DNA from: Paenibacillus periandrae
GTDB lineage: Bacteria > Bacillota > Bacilli > Paenibacillales > NBRC-103111
Direction: 5' to 3'
Length of the DNA: 64,000 nucleotides
Assembly (NCBI RefSeq): GCF_022458865.1
Contig: NZ_JAJNMU010000011.1
Coordinates: 245,604-309,603, forward strand
Made by a program: the position numbers and the translations under genes. Shown piece by piece: positions 45,518 to 54,533 of this stretch. The notes under the pieces are model-generated. The model had not been told where the DNA came from and did not search any database. It was given only the letters and a program-made list of their open reading frames with translations. Each line of letters begins with the position of its first letter. Position 1 is the first letter of the stretch.

Positions 45518-45546
45518 TTGGCAACACCATCAAAATAGGTTATTAT
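45518..45546 (+). promoter_or_regulatory. Sigma-A promoter of recA
   Basis: TTGGCA, 17-base spacer, TATTAT. Confidence 0.65.
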
Positions 45547-45581
45547 TATACTTATCCAATACGGAAAAGGAAGTGAGTGTT

Positions 45582-46631
45582 TTGTCAGATCGGCGCGCAG
45601 CACTAGACAATGCCCTTCGTCAAATTGAAAAGCAATTTGGTAAAGGATCGGTTATGAAACTGGGTGAATCCGCCCATATGAAGATTGATGTTATTCCCAG
45701 CGGATCTTTGGCTCTTGATATTGCCCTCGGCATAGGGGGATTTCCACGTGGTAGAATTATAGAGGTTTTTGGCCCTGAATCATCAGGTAAAACAACAGTA
45801 GCGCTTCATGCTATTGCTGAGGTGCAGCGAGTAGGCGGAACAGCGGCTTTTATCGATGCTGAGCATGCACTAGACCCTGCTTATGCAAGCAAGCTTGGAA
45901 TTAATATAGACGAGCTGCTGCTTTCCCAACCGGACACAGGTGAGCAGGCGCTGGAAATTGCCGAAGCATTGGTACGCAGTGGAGCTGTAGACATTATCGT
46001 TATTGACTCGGTTGCGGCACTGGTTCCTAAAGCGGAAATTGAAGGAGACATGGGAGATTCCCACGTGGGTCTGCAGGCACGGTTGATGTCACAGGCATTG
46101 CGTAAGCTATCCGGTGCAATCAACAAATCGAACACGATTGCTATTTTCATCAATCAGCTACGCGAGAAGATCGGTGTTATGTTCGGTAATCCGGAGACAA
46201 CTCCGGGCGGAAGAGCATTAAAGTTCTATTCCTCCGTACGTTTGGATGTACGTCGTGTAGAGAGCATCAAGCAAGGTAATGATATGGTTGGTAACCGTAC
46301 GAGAATTAAAGTAGTCAAGAACAAAGTAGCACCTCCATTCAAGCAGGCAGATATTGATATTATGTATGGCGAAGGTATTTCCAAAGAAGGAAGCATTATC
46401 GATATTGGTGCTGAGATGGATATTATTCAAAAGAGTGGTGCCTGGTATTCCTTCAATGGTGACCGGTTGGGCCAAGGTCGTGAGAACTCCAAGCAATTCT
46501 TAAAGGATAATCCGCAAGTAGCTGATATTCTTGAAAATAAGATTCGCGAAAACGCCAACTTGTCAGCGACCGTTGATCCCGACTTGCTAAATAACGAAGA
46601 AGATGATGAAGATTTGGAAGAAGTTGAATAA
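45582..46631 (+). CDS. recA: Recombinase RecA
   Basis: Forms nucleoprotein filaments for strand exchange and triggers LexA self-cleavage. Walker A GPESSGKT at 64-71; IVIDSVAALVPKAEIEG and NQLREKIGVMFGNPETTPGG are core motifs; acidic C-terminal tail NNEEDDEDLEEVE. The start TTG 45582 gives MSDRRAALDNAL, matching family N termini; it follows GGAAAAGGAAGTGAG. 349 residues. The frame is open further upstream but would include the promoter. Confidence 0.96.
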   Translation: MSDRRAALDNALRQIEKQFGKGSVMKLGESAHMKIDVIPSGSLALDIALGIGGFPRGRIIEVFGPESSGKTTVALHAIAEVQRVGGTAAFIDAEHALDPAYASKLGINIDELLLSQPDTGEQALEIAEALVRSGAVDIIVIDSVAALVPKAEIEGDMGDSHVGLQARLMSQALRKLSGAINKSNTIAIFINQLREKIGVMFGNPETTPGGRALKFYSSVRLDVRRVESIKQGNDMVGNRTRIKVVKNKVAPPFKQADIDIMYGEGISKEGSIIDIGAEMDIIQKSGAWYSFNGDRLGQGRENSKQFLKDNPQVADILENKIRENANLSATVDPDLLNNEEDDEDLEEVE

Positions 46632-46640
46632 AGCGGATGA

Positions 46641-46668
46641 AGGGCACCTGACTCAGGTGCCTTTCGTT
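46641..46668 (+). terminator. Hairpin between recA and recX
   Basis: GGCACCTGA / TCAGGTGCC, then TTTCGTT. A weak T-tract, so partial readthrough to recX is likely. Confidence 0.55.
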
Positions 46669-46687
46669 GCATTCGGAGTGATGAACC

Positions 46688-47410
46688 ATGGATGAAGAAG
46701 AAAACGAATTGAATGAGCTACCTGTAAAAGAAGGAATAATAAGTAAGATAGAGCGACAAAAAAGAGCCAAGGATCGTTACAACATATATATCGAAGAGCA
46801 GTATGTGTTTTCTGTGCATGAGGATGTGCTGATCCAATACGGTTTGGCCAAGGGTATTGCGATCGATGAAAAAGAGTTGAAAGCGATTGTACATGCTCAA
46901 GACAAACAGCAAGCTTATTTGGATGCCATTCGTTTATTATCGTTCAGGCTCCGTTCGGAGCATGAGCTAAAGGGTCGCTTGCGACAAAAGAACTATGAGC
47001 TTCCCACCATTGAAGATACGCTGGACCGTCTTAGACGGGAGCAGTATATAGATGACTCCTTGTTTGCTGAACAGTTGACACAGCAGCGCATTCATTCAGC
47101 CAAGAAGGGACGTAATTGGATTAAACAGGAGCTTCAGCAGAAGGGGCTCAAATCTGAACATATTACAAGTGCGATTGGTCAAATTGACGAGCAAATGGAG
47201 TATAGCAATGCTTATAATCTAATTTATAAAAAATATGGTTCCAGTTTAAAGCCGGACGTTGATGTGCAAAATATTAAAAGAAAAGCTTATGCTCTGCTGC
47301 AACGAAGAGGCTACAATTCAAGTGTGACCTCACGTGCTGTCCGCGAATTAACGGATACCGTCAGTCGTGGAATAGATAATGAGGACTGGGAGATTGAATT
47401 TGAAGAATGA
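46688..47410 (+). CDS. recX: Regulatory protein RecX
   Basis: Modulates RecA filament dynamics. 240 residues, long for the family as in other Bacilli, made of repeated three-helix modules: LLSFRLRSEHELKGRLRQKNY, LRREQYIDDSLFAEQLTQQRI, KGRNWIKQELQQKGL. An N-terminal beta segment (NIYIEEQYVFSVHEDVL) precedes them. ATG after CGGAGTGATGAACC. Directly downstream of recA, as in many bacteria. Confidence 0.92.
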   Translation: MDEEENELNELPVKEGIISKIERQKRAKDRYNIYIEEQYVFSVHEDVLIQYGLAKGIAIDEKELKAIVHAQDKQQAYLDAIRLLSFRLRSEHELKGRLRQKNYELPTIEDTLDRLRREQYIDDSLFAEQLTQQRIHSAKKGRNWIKQELQQKGLKSEHITSAIGQIDEQMEYSNAYNLIYKKYGSSLKPDVDVQNIKRKAYALLQRRGYNSSVTSRAVRELTDTVSRGIDNEDWEIEFEE

Positions 47411-47739
47411 AATTCATTTGTGATATGAATAGTTAATAATGTAAACTAATCAGGCAGGAATCCTGATTTGAGTACGGATTAGCTTGAAAATTTGGCAGGA
47501 ATTTAATAATTTCTACAAAGTAAAGCTTTTCTCATGTCATACACCTTGACAAGCTTCTTCGACAAAAGATAAAATGAGCATGTATAATTTTGTACAATCA
47601 ACCTCTCTGTTATGCCTAAACAGGAAGGTTGGCAAAGTAAAATCGCCAATTTTTACTTTTCTTACTGCTTGTTAAACGGATTAAAAACCATACGACCCCC
47701 AAGCTTACCCCTTGGAGAAACAACGAGGAGGTGAACTGG
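47411..47739 (+). promoter_or_regulatory. 329-base intergenic region: rny promoter and structured leader
   Basis: First part: hairpin AATCAGG / CCTGATT (47448-47468), no T-tract, perhaps ending recX. Then a sigma-A promoter TTGACA-N18-TAAAAT (47546-47575). The roughly 150-base leader has hairpin CAACCT...CTGTT / AACAG...AGGTTG (47599-47631, one internal mismatch) and then AAAGTAAAA / TTTTACTTT (47634-47659, 8-base loop). A GGC (47631-47633) and GCC (47645-47647) pairing would exclude the second hairpin. No named riboswitch is recognised. Confidence 0.55.
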
Positions 47740-49287
47740 ATGAACATACATCCAGCCATCTGGATCTTAATCATTCTCGTTGTTGGTGCTATTTGCTTAG
47801 GGATTGGTTATTTTATCCGCAAGTCCATTGCAGAAGCGAAAATTTCAAGTGCTGAGCAAGCCGCTGAGCTAATCAAGGATGGCGCTAAAAAAGAGGCGGA
47901 GGCACTAAGGAAAGAAGCGGTTGTGGAGGCCAAGGATGAGATTCACAAGCTCCGAACCGAAGCTGAAAAAGACATTCGTGATCGTCGAAATGAATCACAA
48001 CGACAAGAGAGACGATTGTTGCAAAAAGAGGAATCGCTGGATAAAAAATTAGAATCTCTTGAGAAAAAAGAAGAGCAAGTCGCCAACAAAGAGAAGCGGA
48101 TTGAAGAAACCCAATCACACATTGACGAGATTTATAAGAACCAGGTTACCGAGTTGGAGCGTATTTCCGCACTGACCACAGAAGATGCCAAACAAATTAT
48201 TTTGACCAATGTGGAACAGGAAGTTCGGCATGAAACAGCTCAATTGATTAAAGAGATTGAACAGCAAGCCAAAGAAGAAGGCGACAAGAAAGCCCGTGAA
48301 ATCATCACGTTAGCTATCCAGAGATGTGCTGCTGATCACGTAGCGGAAACAACGGTATCGGTGGTAACATTGCCGAATGAGGAAATGAAAGGACGAATTA
48401 TCGGACGCGAGGGTAGAAATATCCGTGCGCTTGAAACACTGACAGGGATTGATCTTATTATCGATGACACCCCTGAAGCTGTAATTTTGTCCGGTTTTGA
48501 TCCGATTCGTCGTGAAATTGCCCGTACTGCCCTTGAAAAACTGGTTGCAGATGGACGTATCCATCCTGCCCGTATTGAAGAAATGGTTGAGAAGTCCCGC
48601 AAGGAAGTGGACGAACGGATTCGTGAATACGGTGAACAGGCAACCTTTGAAACCGGCGTTCATGGATTGCATCCAGACCTGATCAAGATATTGGGTAGAT
48701 TGAGATTTAGAACCAGCTATGGACAAAATGTATTGAAGCATTCCATGGAAGTTGCCTATTTAACAGGATTGATGGCTGGAGAACTCGGGGTAGACGTGAC
48801 ATTGGCGAAACGTGCCGGTCTCCTGCATGATATCGGCAAAGCCTTGGATCATGAAGTAGAAGGATCTCACGTTGAAATTGGCGTAGAGATCGGTAAGAAA
48901 TACAAAGAGCATCCAGTCGTAATCAACAGTATTGCTTCCCATCATGGCGACTGTGAAGCCACTTCGGTCATAGCGATGCTGGTAGGTGCAGCAGACGCTT
49001 TATCCGCTGCTCGTCCAGGAGCGCGTCGTGAAACATTGGAAACGTACATTAGACGTCTTGAAAAGCTGGAAGAAATTTCAGAATCCTTCGAGGGTGTTGA
49101 GAAGTCGTACGCAATCCAGGCAGGGCGTGAGGTTCGTGTCATGGTTCAGCCTGAAAAGGTAGATGATACAGAAGCTTTCCGATTGGCTCGTGACATTACG
49201 AAGAAAATTGAGAGTGAGCTGGATTATCCAGGACACATCAAGGTTACAGTGATTCGCGAAACGCGTGCCGTTGAATATGCTAAATAA
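47740..49287 (+). CDS. rny: Ribonuclease Y
   Basis: Membrane-anchored endoribonuclease that initiates mRNA decay in Firmicutes. One N-terminal helix (residues 5-25), a long Glu/Lys coiled coil to about 190, a KH domain (GRIIGREGRNIRALETLTGIDLIIDD in two parts), and an HD domain with LLHDIGKALDHEVEGSH. 515 residues from ATG 47740, nine bases after AGGAGG; GTG 47731 overlaps the site. Functions with RNase J and PNPase, both also in this window. Confidence 0.96.
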   Translation: MNIHPAIWILIILVVGAICLGIGYFIRKSIAEAKISSAEQAAELIKDGAKKEAEALRKEAVVEAKDEIHKLRTEAEKDIRDRRNESQRQERRLLQKEESLDKKLESLEKKEEQVANKEKRIEETQSHIDEIYKNQVTELERISALTTEDAKQIILTNVEQEVRHETAQLIKEIEQQAKEEGDKKAREIITLAIQRCAADHVAETTVSVVTLPNEEMKGRIIGREGRNIRALETLTGIDLIIDDTPEAVILSGFDPIRREIARTALEKLVADGRIHPARIEEMVEKSRKEVDERIREYGEQATFETGVHGLHPDLIKILGRLRFRTSYGQNVLKHSMEVAYLTGLMAGELGVDVTLAKRAGLLHDIGKALDHEVEGSHVEIGVEIGKKYKEHPVVINSIASHHGDCEATSVIAMLVGAADALSAARPGARRETLETYIRRLEKLEEISESFEGVEKSYAIQAGREVRVMVQPEKVDDTEAFRLARDITKKIESELDYPGHIKVTVIRETRAVEYAK

Positions 49288-49309
49288 TAAAGAATTTCAT
49301 ACTTGATCA

Positions 49310-49343
49310 GAGAAAAGTGGCTGAATAAGCCACTTTTCTTTTG
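49310..49343 (+). terminator. Terminator after rny
   Basis: AGAAAAGTGGCT / AGCCACTTTTCT, 12 bp perfect, GAATA loop, TTTG. Confidence 0.85.
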
Positions 49344-49392
49344 ACTTGCAGAGCATTTACAAGTGCTGGCGAAGAAGAGGAGCTTGCATCAT

Positions 49393-50187
49393 ATGAGAAT
49401 ATTATTTATCGGGGATATTGTTGGATCAGTGGGACGTAAGGCTTTAAAAGCTTGCTTGCCAGGACTCAAAACGAAGCTGAATCCAACCTTTATTATTGCC
49501 AATGGTGAAAATGCAGCTGCGGGCAGAGGCATTACTTTACCGATTACAAAGGAGCTATTTGAAATGGGAGTTCATGGTATTACTATGGGCAACCACACCT
49601 GGGATCAAAAAGAAATTTTTGATTTTATCGATAATGAAGAACGTATGGTCAGACCTGCGAACTTTCCCAAAGGAACACCGGGCAGAGGGTATACGACAAT
49701 TAAAGTGAAAGGTCACGAACTGGTCATTGTTAATTTGCAGGGCCGTACGTTTCTGCCACCTCTGGATTGTCCTTTTGAAAAAGCAGATGAAATCATAGAT
49801 GCCGTGAAGAAACGGAATAAACATATTCTCGTCGATTTCCATGCAGAAGCGACCTCGGAGAAGCTGGCTATGGGCTGGCATTTGGATGGGAAGGTGTCGG
49901 CGGTTGTAGGGACGCATACCCACGTACAAACCCATGACGAGCGTCTGCTGCCATTGGGAACTGCATATGTGACAGATGTTGGCATGACGGGCCCGCGTGA
50001 TGGGATATTGGGGATGGAAAAGGTAGCGGTAATGCAAAAGTTCAAAACACAGCTGCCTGTAAGATTTGTGGTGGATGAAGGAAAATGGCATTTTCATGCG
50101 GTGTGTATCGATCTGGACCCAACGACAGGACTGGCCAAGAAAATTCAGCTGATCCGCAAGGACGAAGATCAAATTCTGTTTGAATAG
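49393..50187 (+). CDS. ymdB: YmdB-family metallophosphoesterase
   Basis: Calcineurin-like phosphodiesterase; the B. subtilis homologue affects cell-fate switching and biofilm formation. Metal-binding motifs: FIGDIVG, NGENAAAGRG, GNHTWD, DFHAEATSEK and GTHTHVQTHDE, ending with VTDVGMTGP. 264 residues from ATG 49393 after AGAGGAG. Conserved next to rny and spoVS. Confidence 0.94.
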   Translation: MRILFIGDIVGSVGRKALKACLPGLKTKLNPTFIIANGENAAAGRGITLPITKELFEMGVHGITMGNHTWDQKEIFDFIDNEERMVRPANFPKGTPGRGYTTIKVKGHELVIVNLQGRTFLPPLDCPFEKADEIIDAVKKRNKHILVDFHAEATSEKLAMGWHLDGKVSAVVGTHTHVQTHDERLLPLGTAYVTDVGMTGPRDGILGMEKVAVMQKFKTQLPVRFVVDEGKWHFHAVCIDLDPTTGLAKKIQLIRKDEDQILFE

Positions 50188-50319
50188 TCAAAAGAATTCT
50201 GTTTAAGATGACCGCTGCGGGGGAAGAGAAGATATCATCTTCGGGAAGATGGAATTAACGTGAAATGGCTGGAATAGGATAAATGGAAGCCATTCATCAT
50301 TCCCGAGGAGGTACTTTTC

Positions 50320-50580
50320 ATGGATGTATTAAAAGTTTCAGCAAAATCCAATCCAAATTCCGTAGCAGGCGCATTAGCGGGGGTGCTGCGTGAGCGCGGC
50401 GCAGCCGAACTGCAAGCCATAGGTGCTGGTGCCTTAAATCAAGCAGTCAAAGCCGTGGCGATTGCCAGAGGGTTTGTCGCCCCGAGCGGAGTTGATCTGA
50501 TTTGCATTCCGGCTTTTACTGATATTGTAATTGATGGAGAGGACCGTACGGCCATCAAATTGATTGTTGAGCCCAGATAG
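50320..50580 (+). CDS. spoVS: Stage V sporulation protein S
   Basis: 86-residue Alba-like protein affecting sporulation stages and septation. Very conserved sequence with VSAKSNPNSVAGALAGVLRE at the N terminus, then GAGALNQAVKAVAIARGFVAPSGVDL and a beta-strand end. ATG after CGAGGAGG. The 132-base leader contains an ATGGAATTA sigma-H-like -10 (50249-50257) but no convincing -35, and short inverted repeats (GAAGAT-ATC-ATCTTC at 50228-50242). Confidence 0.97.
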   Translation: MDVLKVSAKSNPNSVAGALAGVLRERGAAELQAIGAGALNQAVKAVAIARGFVAPSGVDLICIPAFTDIVIDGEDRTAIKLIVEPR

Positions 50581-50610
50581 TTAATTTATTCATGATAGAA
50601 CGAGGAAGAC

Positions 50611-50641
50611 GCCTGTTTACGTCGGTAAGCAGGTTTTTTTA
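50611..50641 (+). terminator. Terminator after spoVS
   Basis: CCTGTTTAC / GTAAGCAGG with GTCG loop and seven Ts. Confidence 0.85.
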
Positions 50642-50674
50642 TGCCCAAAATTATTGTATTCGGGGGAGAAGCCG

Positions 50675-51619
50675 ATGAAAATTATTGACGGACACTGTGA
50701 TGTACTGTGGAAGATGTATGATAATCCGCGGGTCGATTTTTATGCTTCAGATGCAGGAGAATTGGATGTGACTTATGCGAAAATGGTAGAGTCCAATATC
50801 AAAATTCAATTTTTTGCGATTTATTTGGCTGAATCGATCCGGCAGCCCGTCTTTGAGCATTATCTCAAATACATAAATATTTTTTATCAGAGGGTGTTAA
50901 AGCCGGGCTTGCTGACGGTTATTAAAAATCAAGCTGATTTGGCTCGGGTTATGAGTGGAGGGGAGCGCGGTGCTATTTTGACTTTGGAGGGTGCTGATGC
51001 CATTCAGGATACCCCTTTATATACGCAAACCTTGTACCATCTCGGAGTTCGGATGATCGGGATTACGTGGAATTATGCAAATTGGGCGGCAGATGGGATT
51101 TTGGAGCCGAGAAAAGGCGGATTTTCAAAAAAAGGAAAAATGTTTATTAAAGAATGCAATAATTTGGGCATCCTATTAGATGTATCCCATTTATCCGTTC
51201 GCTCGTTCTGGGATCTGGCCGATACTTCGACCAAGCCTTTTGTAGCTTCACATTCCAATGCCAAGTCCGTATGTAACCACCCTAGAAATCTTGATGATGA
51301 TCAACTGCTGGCTATAATCCGCCATTCAGGACGTATCGGCATGACCTTTGTTCCCTGGTTTGTAGGAGACAAACAACATGCCACTATTGGAGGGCTATTG
51401 AAGCATATTGAGCATATTTGTGCGCTGGGTGGAGCTGCTCATATTACATTAGGCTCCGATTTTGATGGTATTGACCAATGGATACCCGGACTTGAGCATG
51501 CAGGGCAATTCGATCAGCTGGCTCAGCATTTGAGCAAATATTATAAGGATGATACGATTGAAGGCTTTCTTCACGGAAATTGGCATCGATATCTGCAGAA
51601 CAACTTACCGACTTATTAA
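50675..51619 (+). CDS. Membrane dipeptidase (renal dipeptidase family)
   Basis: M19 zinc dipeptidase; hydrolyses dipeptides, often with D-residues or dehydro-amino acids. IIDGHCD near the N terminus gives the HxD ligands (here HCD), then TLEGADAI (bridging Glu), DVSHLS, VASHSNAKSVCNHPRNL and LGSDFDG. 314 residues from ATG 50675 after GGGGGAGAA; no signal peptide, so cytosolic despite the family name. A role in peptidoglycan or spore peptide turnover is only inference. Confidence 0.9.
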   Translation: MKIIDGHCDVLWKMYDNPRVDFYASDAGELDVTYAKMVESNIKIQFFAIYLAESIRQPVFEHYLKYINIFYQRVLKPGLLTVIKNQADLARVMSGGERGAILTLEGADAIQDTPLYTQTLYHLGVRMIGITWNYANWAADGILEPRKGGFSKKGKMFIKECNNLGILLDVSHLSVRSFWDLADTSTKPFVASHSNAKSVCNHPRNLDDDQLLAIIRHSGRIGMTFVPWFVGDKQHATIGGLLKHIEHICALGGAAHITLGSDFDGIDQWIPGLEHAGQFDQLAQHLSKYYKDDTIEGFLHGNWHRYLQNNLPTY

Positions 51620-51850
51620 CCGTTTACATCTTTATTAGATATAGTTGGTTAATAAATTAATCTCAAACTGGTATGATTATCATCTAAAATAGCTATCTTT
51701 ATATTTGATTATAATACTTGCTTTTTAACTCTTATCAGCATAGAATTTGAGTGATGACTGAAAGAATTTTTTTATCTATTTGTGAATTTTGTTTTAAGCA
51801 GATGAGCATGTAGGAACAATGTTTAGTGACATTTAAAGGAGTGGGCAGCG

Positions 51851-53602
51851 GTGATTAGCCAATTATCTTGGAAAATCGGAGGACAACAAGGAGAAGGTGT
51901 GGAAAGTACCGACAAAATATTCTCGACGGCATTGAATCGTCTTGGATATTATTTGTATGGGTACCGTCATTTCTCCTCAAGAATCAAGGGGGGACATACC
52001 AATAACAAGATCAGAATCAGCACAAAGCCTATTCGTGCTATATCTGATGATTTGGACATCCTTGTTGCATTTGACCAAGAAACAATCGATCTGAATGCTT
52101 TTGAGCTTCGCGATAATGGAGTTATCGTTGCGGATGCCAAATTTAATCCTGTTGTACCTGAAGGTGTAAAAGCACGTTTGTTCCCTGTGCCGATCACGGC
52201 TATTGCAGAAGACTTAGGAACATCTCTTTTCAAAAACATGGCTGCTTCCGGAGCATCTTGGGCGCTGCTTGGTTTGCCTTTGGAAGTATTTAATAAAGCG
52301 GTTGAAGAAGAATTTGGGCGTAAAGGCGCTGCTGTCGTAGAGAAAAATATCGAAGCGGTTCGTAAAGCGGCTGAATTTATTTTGGAACAAAATGGTGGAC
52401 CTATGCTTGAATTCCAATTGGAGCCGGCAGACGGCAAGCAAAAGCTGTTCATGATCGGTAATGATGCTATTGGATTGGGTGCGCTTACGGGCGGCTGTAG
52501 ATTCATGCCGGCTTACCCGATTACGCCGGCATCGGAAATTATGGAGTACTTAATTAAAACGCTTCCTAAATTCGGCGGCACCGTTATTCAGACGGAAGAC
52601 GAGATCGCAGCTGTAACTATGGCAATTGGCGGCAATTACGCTGGTGTGCGTACGATGACCGCTTCAGCGGGTCCTGGTTTGTCCCTCATGATGGAAGCGA
52701 TCGGCCTTGCCGGTATGACAGAAACTCCGGTTGTGATCGTAGATACACAGCGCGGCGGTCCAAGTACAGGTCTCCCTACCAAGCAGGAGCAATCCGATTT
52801 ATATGCAATGATTTATGGAACACATGGTGAAATTCCGAAGATTGTACTTTCGCCGTCATCAATTGAAGAGTGCTTCTATGACACGATTGAAGCGTTCAAC
52901 TTGGCTGAAATTTACCAGTGTCCTGTTATTTTGCTTACGGATCTTCAATTATCGTTAGGTAAACAATCCTGTGAGCTGTTGGATTTCAATCGGGTCAAGA
53001 TTGAACGCGGAAGATTAATGACAGGTGAGCTGTCTCCAACGGAAGATAACAAGCTGTTCAAACGTTACGAATTTGCTGAAGACGGTATTTCGCCTCGTGT
53101 TGTACCAGGACAGAAATACGGAATTCATCATGTTACCGGCGTAGAGCATGATCAGGAAGGACGTCCGTCCGAGAGCACTGAGAATCGTAAAAGCATGATG
53201 GACAAACGGATGGAAAAGCTAAAGCATGTCAAGGTGACCAATCCGATCCTTGTTGATGCTCCACATGAAGAACCTGATGTGCTCATTATCGGTATGGGCT
53301 CGACCGGAGGTACCATTGATGAGGCTAGAGGACGCCTGACAGAGAAGGGTATCGCTACGAATCATGTAACGGTCCGTTTGATGCATCCGTTCCCTGCTGA
53401 AGAGCTAAGACCTTATATGGACAAAGCCAAAACCGTCGTTGTTCTTGAGAATAACGCTACCGGACAATTGGCTTCTTTGATCAAGCTGAACGTAGGCTAT
53501 GCCGATAAAATCAAAAACTTGCTAAAATACAACGGTAATCCATTTTTACCGGCAGAAATCACAACATTTTGTCAGGAGTTGAACCTAGTATGGCAACGTT
53601 AA
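51851..53602 (+). CDS. korA: 2-oxoacid:acceptor oxidoreductase, alpha subunit with fused gamma domain
   Basis: With KorB oxidatively decarboxylates a 2-oxoacid (usually 2-oxoglutarate) to acyl-CoA, reducing ferredoxin. The gamma domain is residues 1-180 (KIGGQQGEGVES, HFSSRIKGGHTNN), fused to the alpha domain from about 195 (GCRFMPAYPITPASEI, TEDEIAAVTMAIGG). 583 residues. GTG start after AAAGGAGTGGG. The 231-base gap upstream is AT-rich with no confident promoter. Overlaps korB by 13 bases. This is the two-subunit KorAB form, without a separate ferredoxin subunit. Confidence 0.93.
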   Translation: MISQLSWKIGGQQGEGVESTDKIFSTALNRLGYYLYGYRHFSSRIKGGHTNNKIRISTKPIRAISDDLDILVAFDQETIDLNAFELRDNGVIVADAKFNPVVPEGVKARLFPVPITAIAEDLGTSLFKNMAASGASWALLGLPLEVFNKAVEEEFGRKGAAVVEKNIEAVRKAAEFILEQNGGPMLEFQLEPADGKQKLFMIGNDAIGLGALTGGCRFMPAYPITPASEIMEYLIKTLPKFGGTVIQTEDEIAAVTMAIGGNYAGVRTMTASAGPGLSLMMEAIGLAGMTETPVVIVDTQRGGPSTGLPTKQEQSDLYAMIYGTHGEIPKIVLSPSSIEECFYDTIEAFNLAEIYQCPVILLTDLQLSLGKQSCELLDFNRVKIERGRLMTGELSPTEDNKLFKRYEFAEDGISPRVVPGQKYGIHHVTGVEHDQEGRPSESTENRKSMMDKRMEKLKHVKVTNPILVDAPHEEPDVLIIGMGSTGGTIDEARGRLTEKGIATNHVTVRLMHPFPAEELRPYMDKAKTVVVLENNATGQLASLIKLNVGYADKIKNLLKYNGNPFLPAEITTFCQELNLVWQR

Positions 53603-54456
53603 AAGACTTTCGCAACAATATCAAACCCAACTGGTGTCCAGGGTGTGGAGACTTCTCCATCCAAGCTGCGATTCAAAGAGCTGCTGCAAACGTAGGGTTG
53701 GAGCCGGAAGATCTTGCTGTTGTTTCCGGTATCGGCTGCTCCGGCCGTATTTCCGGTTATATTAACGCATATGGCTTCCATGGTGTTCACGGACGTTCGC
53801 TTCCTATCGCACAAGGTGTGAAGATGGCTAACCGTGAGTTGACCGTATTGGCAGCAGGTGGCGATGGCGATGGCTTTGCAATCGGTATGGGACATACTGT
53901 TCATGCGATTCGTCGCAACATCGACATCACTTATATCGTAATGGATAACCAAATCTATGGATTAACCAAAGGTCAAACCTCGCCGCGGAGCGCTGAAGGC
54001 TTCAAAACGAAAAGTACACCGGCTGGATCCATTGAATCCGCTCTTTCACCGCTAGAAGTAGCATTAGCTGCAGGTGCGACTTTTATCGCTCAATCCTTCT
54101 CAAGCAACCTGAAGCAGCTGACTTCTTTGATTGAGCAAGGCATGCAGCACAAAGGATTTTCCTTTATCAACGTATTCAGTCCCTGTGTTACCTTCAACAA
54201 GGTGAACACGTACGACTGGTTTAAAGAAAATATCGTGAACCTGGAGGAAACTCCTGACTACGATCCAACCAATCGTGTGATGGCTATGACTAAAATTATG
54301 GAGACTGGCAGTATGCTGACTGGCTTGATTTATCAAAACACAGCCAAAACCAGCTATGAAAGTCATGTTCCAGGGTTTAAAGAACAAGGATTGGCCAATC
54401 AAAATATTCAAATTACCGAAGAAGAATTTAACAAATTGGTGTCAGAGTTCAAATAA
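53590..54456 (+). CDS. korB: 2-oxoacid:acceptor oxidoreductase, beta subunit
   Basis: Thiamine-diphosphate-binding subunit. WCPGCGDFS gives Cys16 and Cys19; with Cys50 (GIGCSG) and Cys199 (FSPCVTF) these are the four expected [4Fe-4S] ligands. GGDGDGFAIG with MDNQIYGLTKGQTSPRS is the ThDP/Mg site. 288 residues. I start at ATG 53590, ten bases after AGGAG, inside korA; the alternative TTG at 53569 precedes that site. Confidence 0.93.
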   Translation: MATLKDFRNNIKPNWCPGCGDFSIQAAIQRAAANVGLEPEDLAVVSGIGCSGRISGYINAYGFHGVHGRSLPIAQGVKMANRELTVLAAGGDGDGFAIGMGHTVHAIRRNIDITYIVMDNQIYGLTKGQTSPRSAEGFKTKSTPAGSIESALSPLEVALAAGATFIAQSFSSNLKQLTSLIEQGMQHKGFSFINVFSPCVTFNKVNTYDWFKENIVNLEETPDYDPTNRVMAMTKIMETGSMLTGLIYQNTAKTSYESHVPGFKEQGLANQNIQITEEEFNKLVSEFK

Positions 54457-54476
54457 TCCGATAAAGACTTTACAAG

Positions 54477-54506
54477 CATATGGCGATGCCGTATGCTTTT
54501 TTTGTC
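54477..54506 (+). terminator. Terminator after korB
   Basis: GCATATGGC / GCCGTATGC around GAT with one mismatch, then seven Ts. Confidence 0.8.
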
Positions 54507-54533
54507 AATACTAAGAATTGAGGTGGTTTTCAC

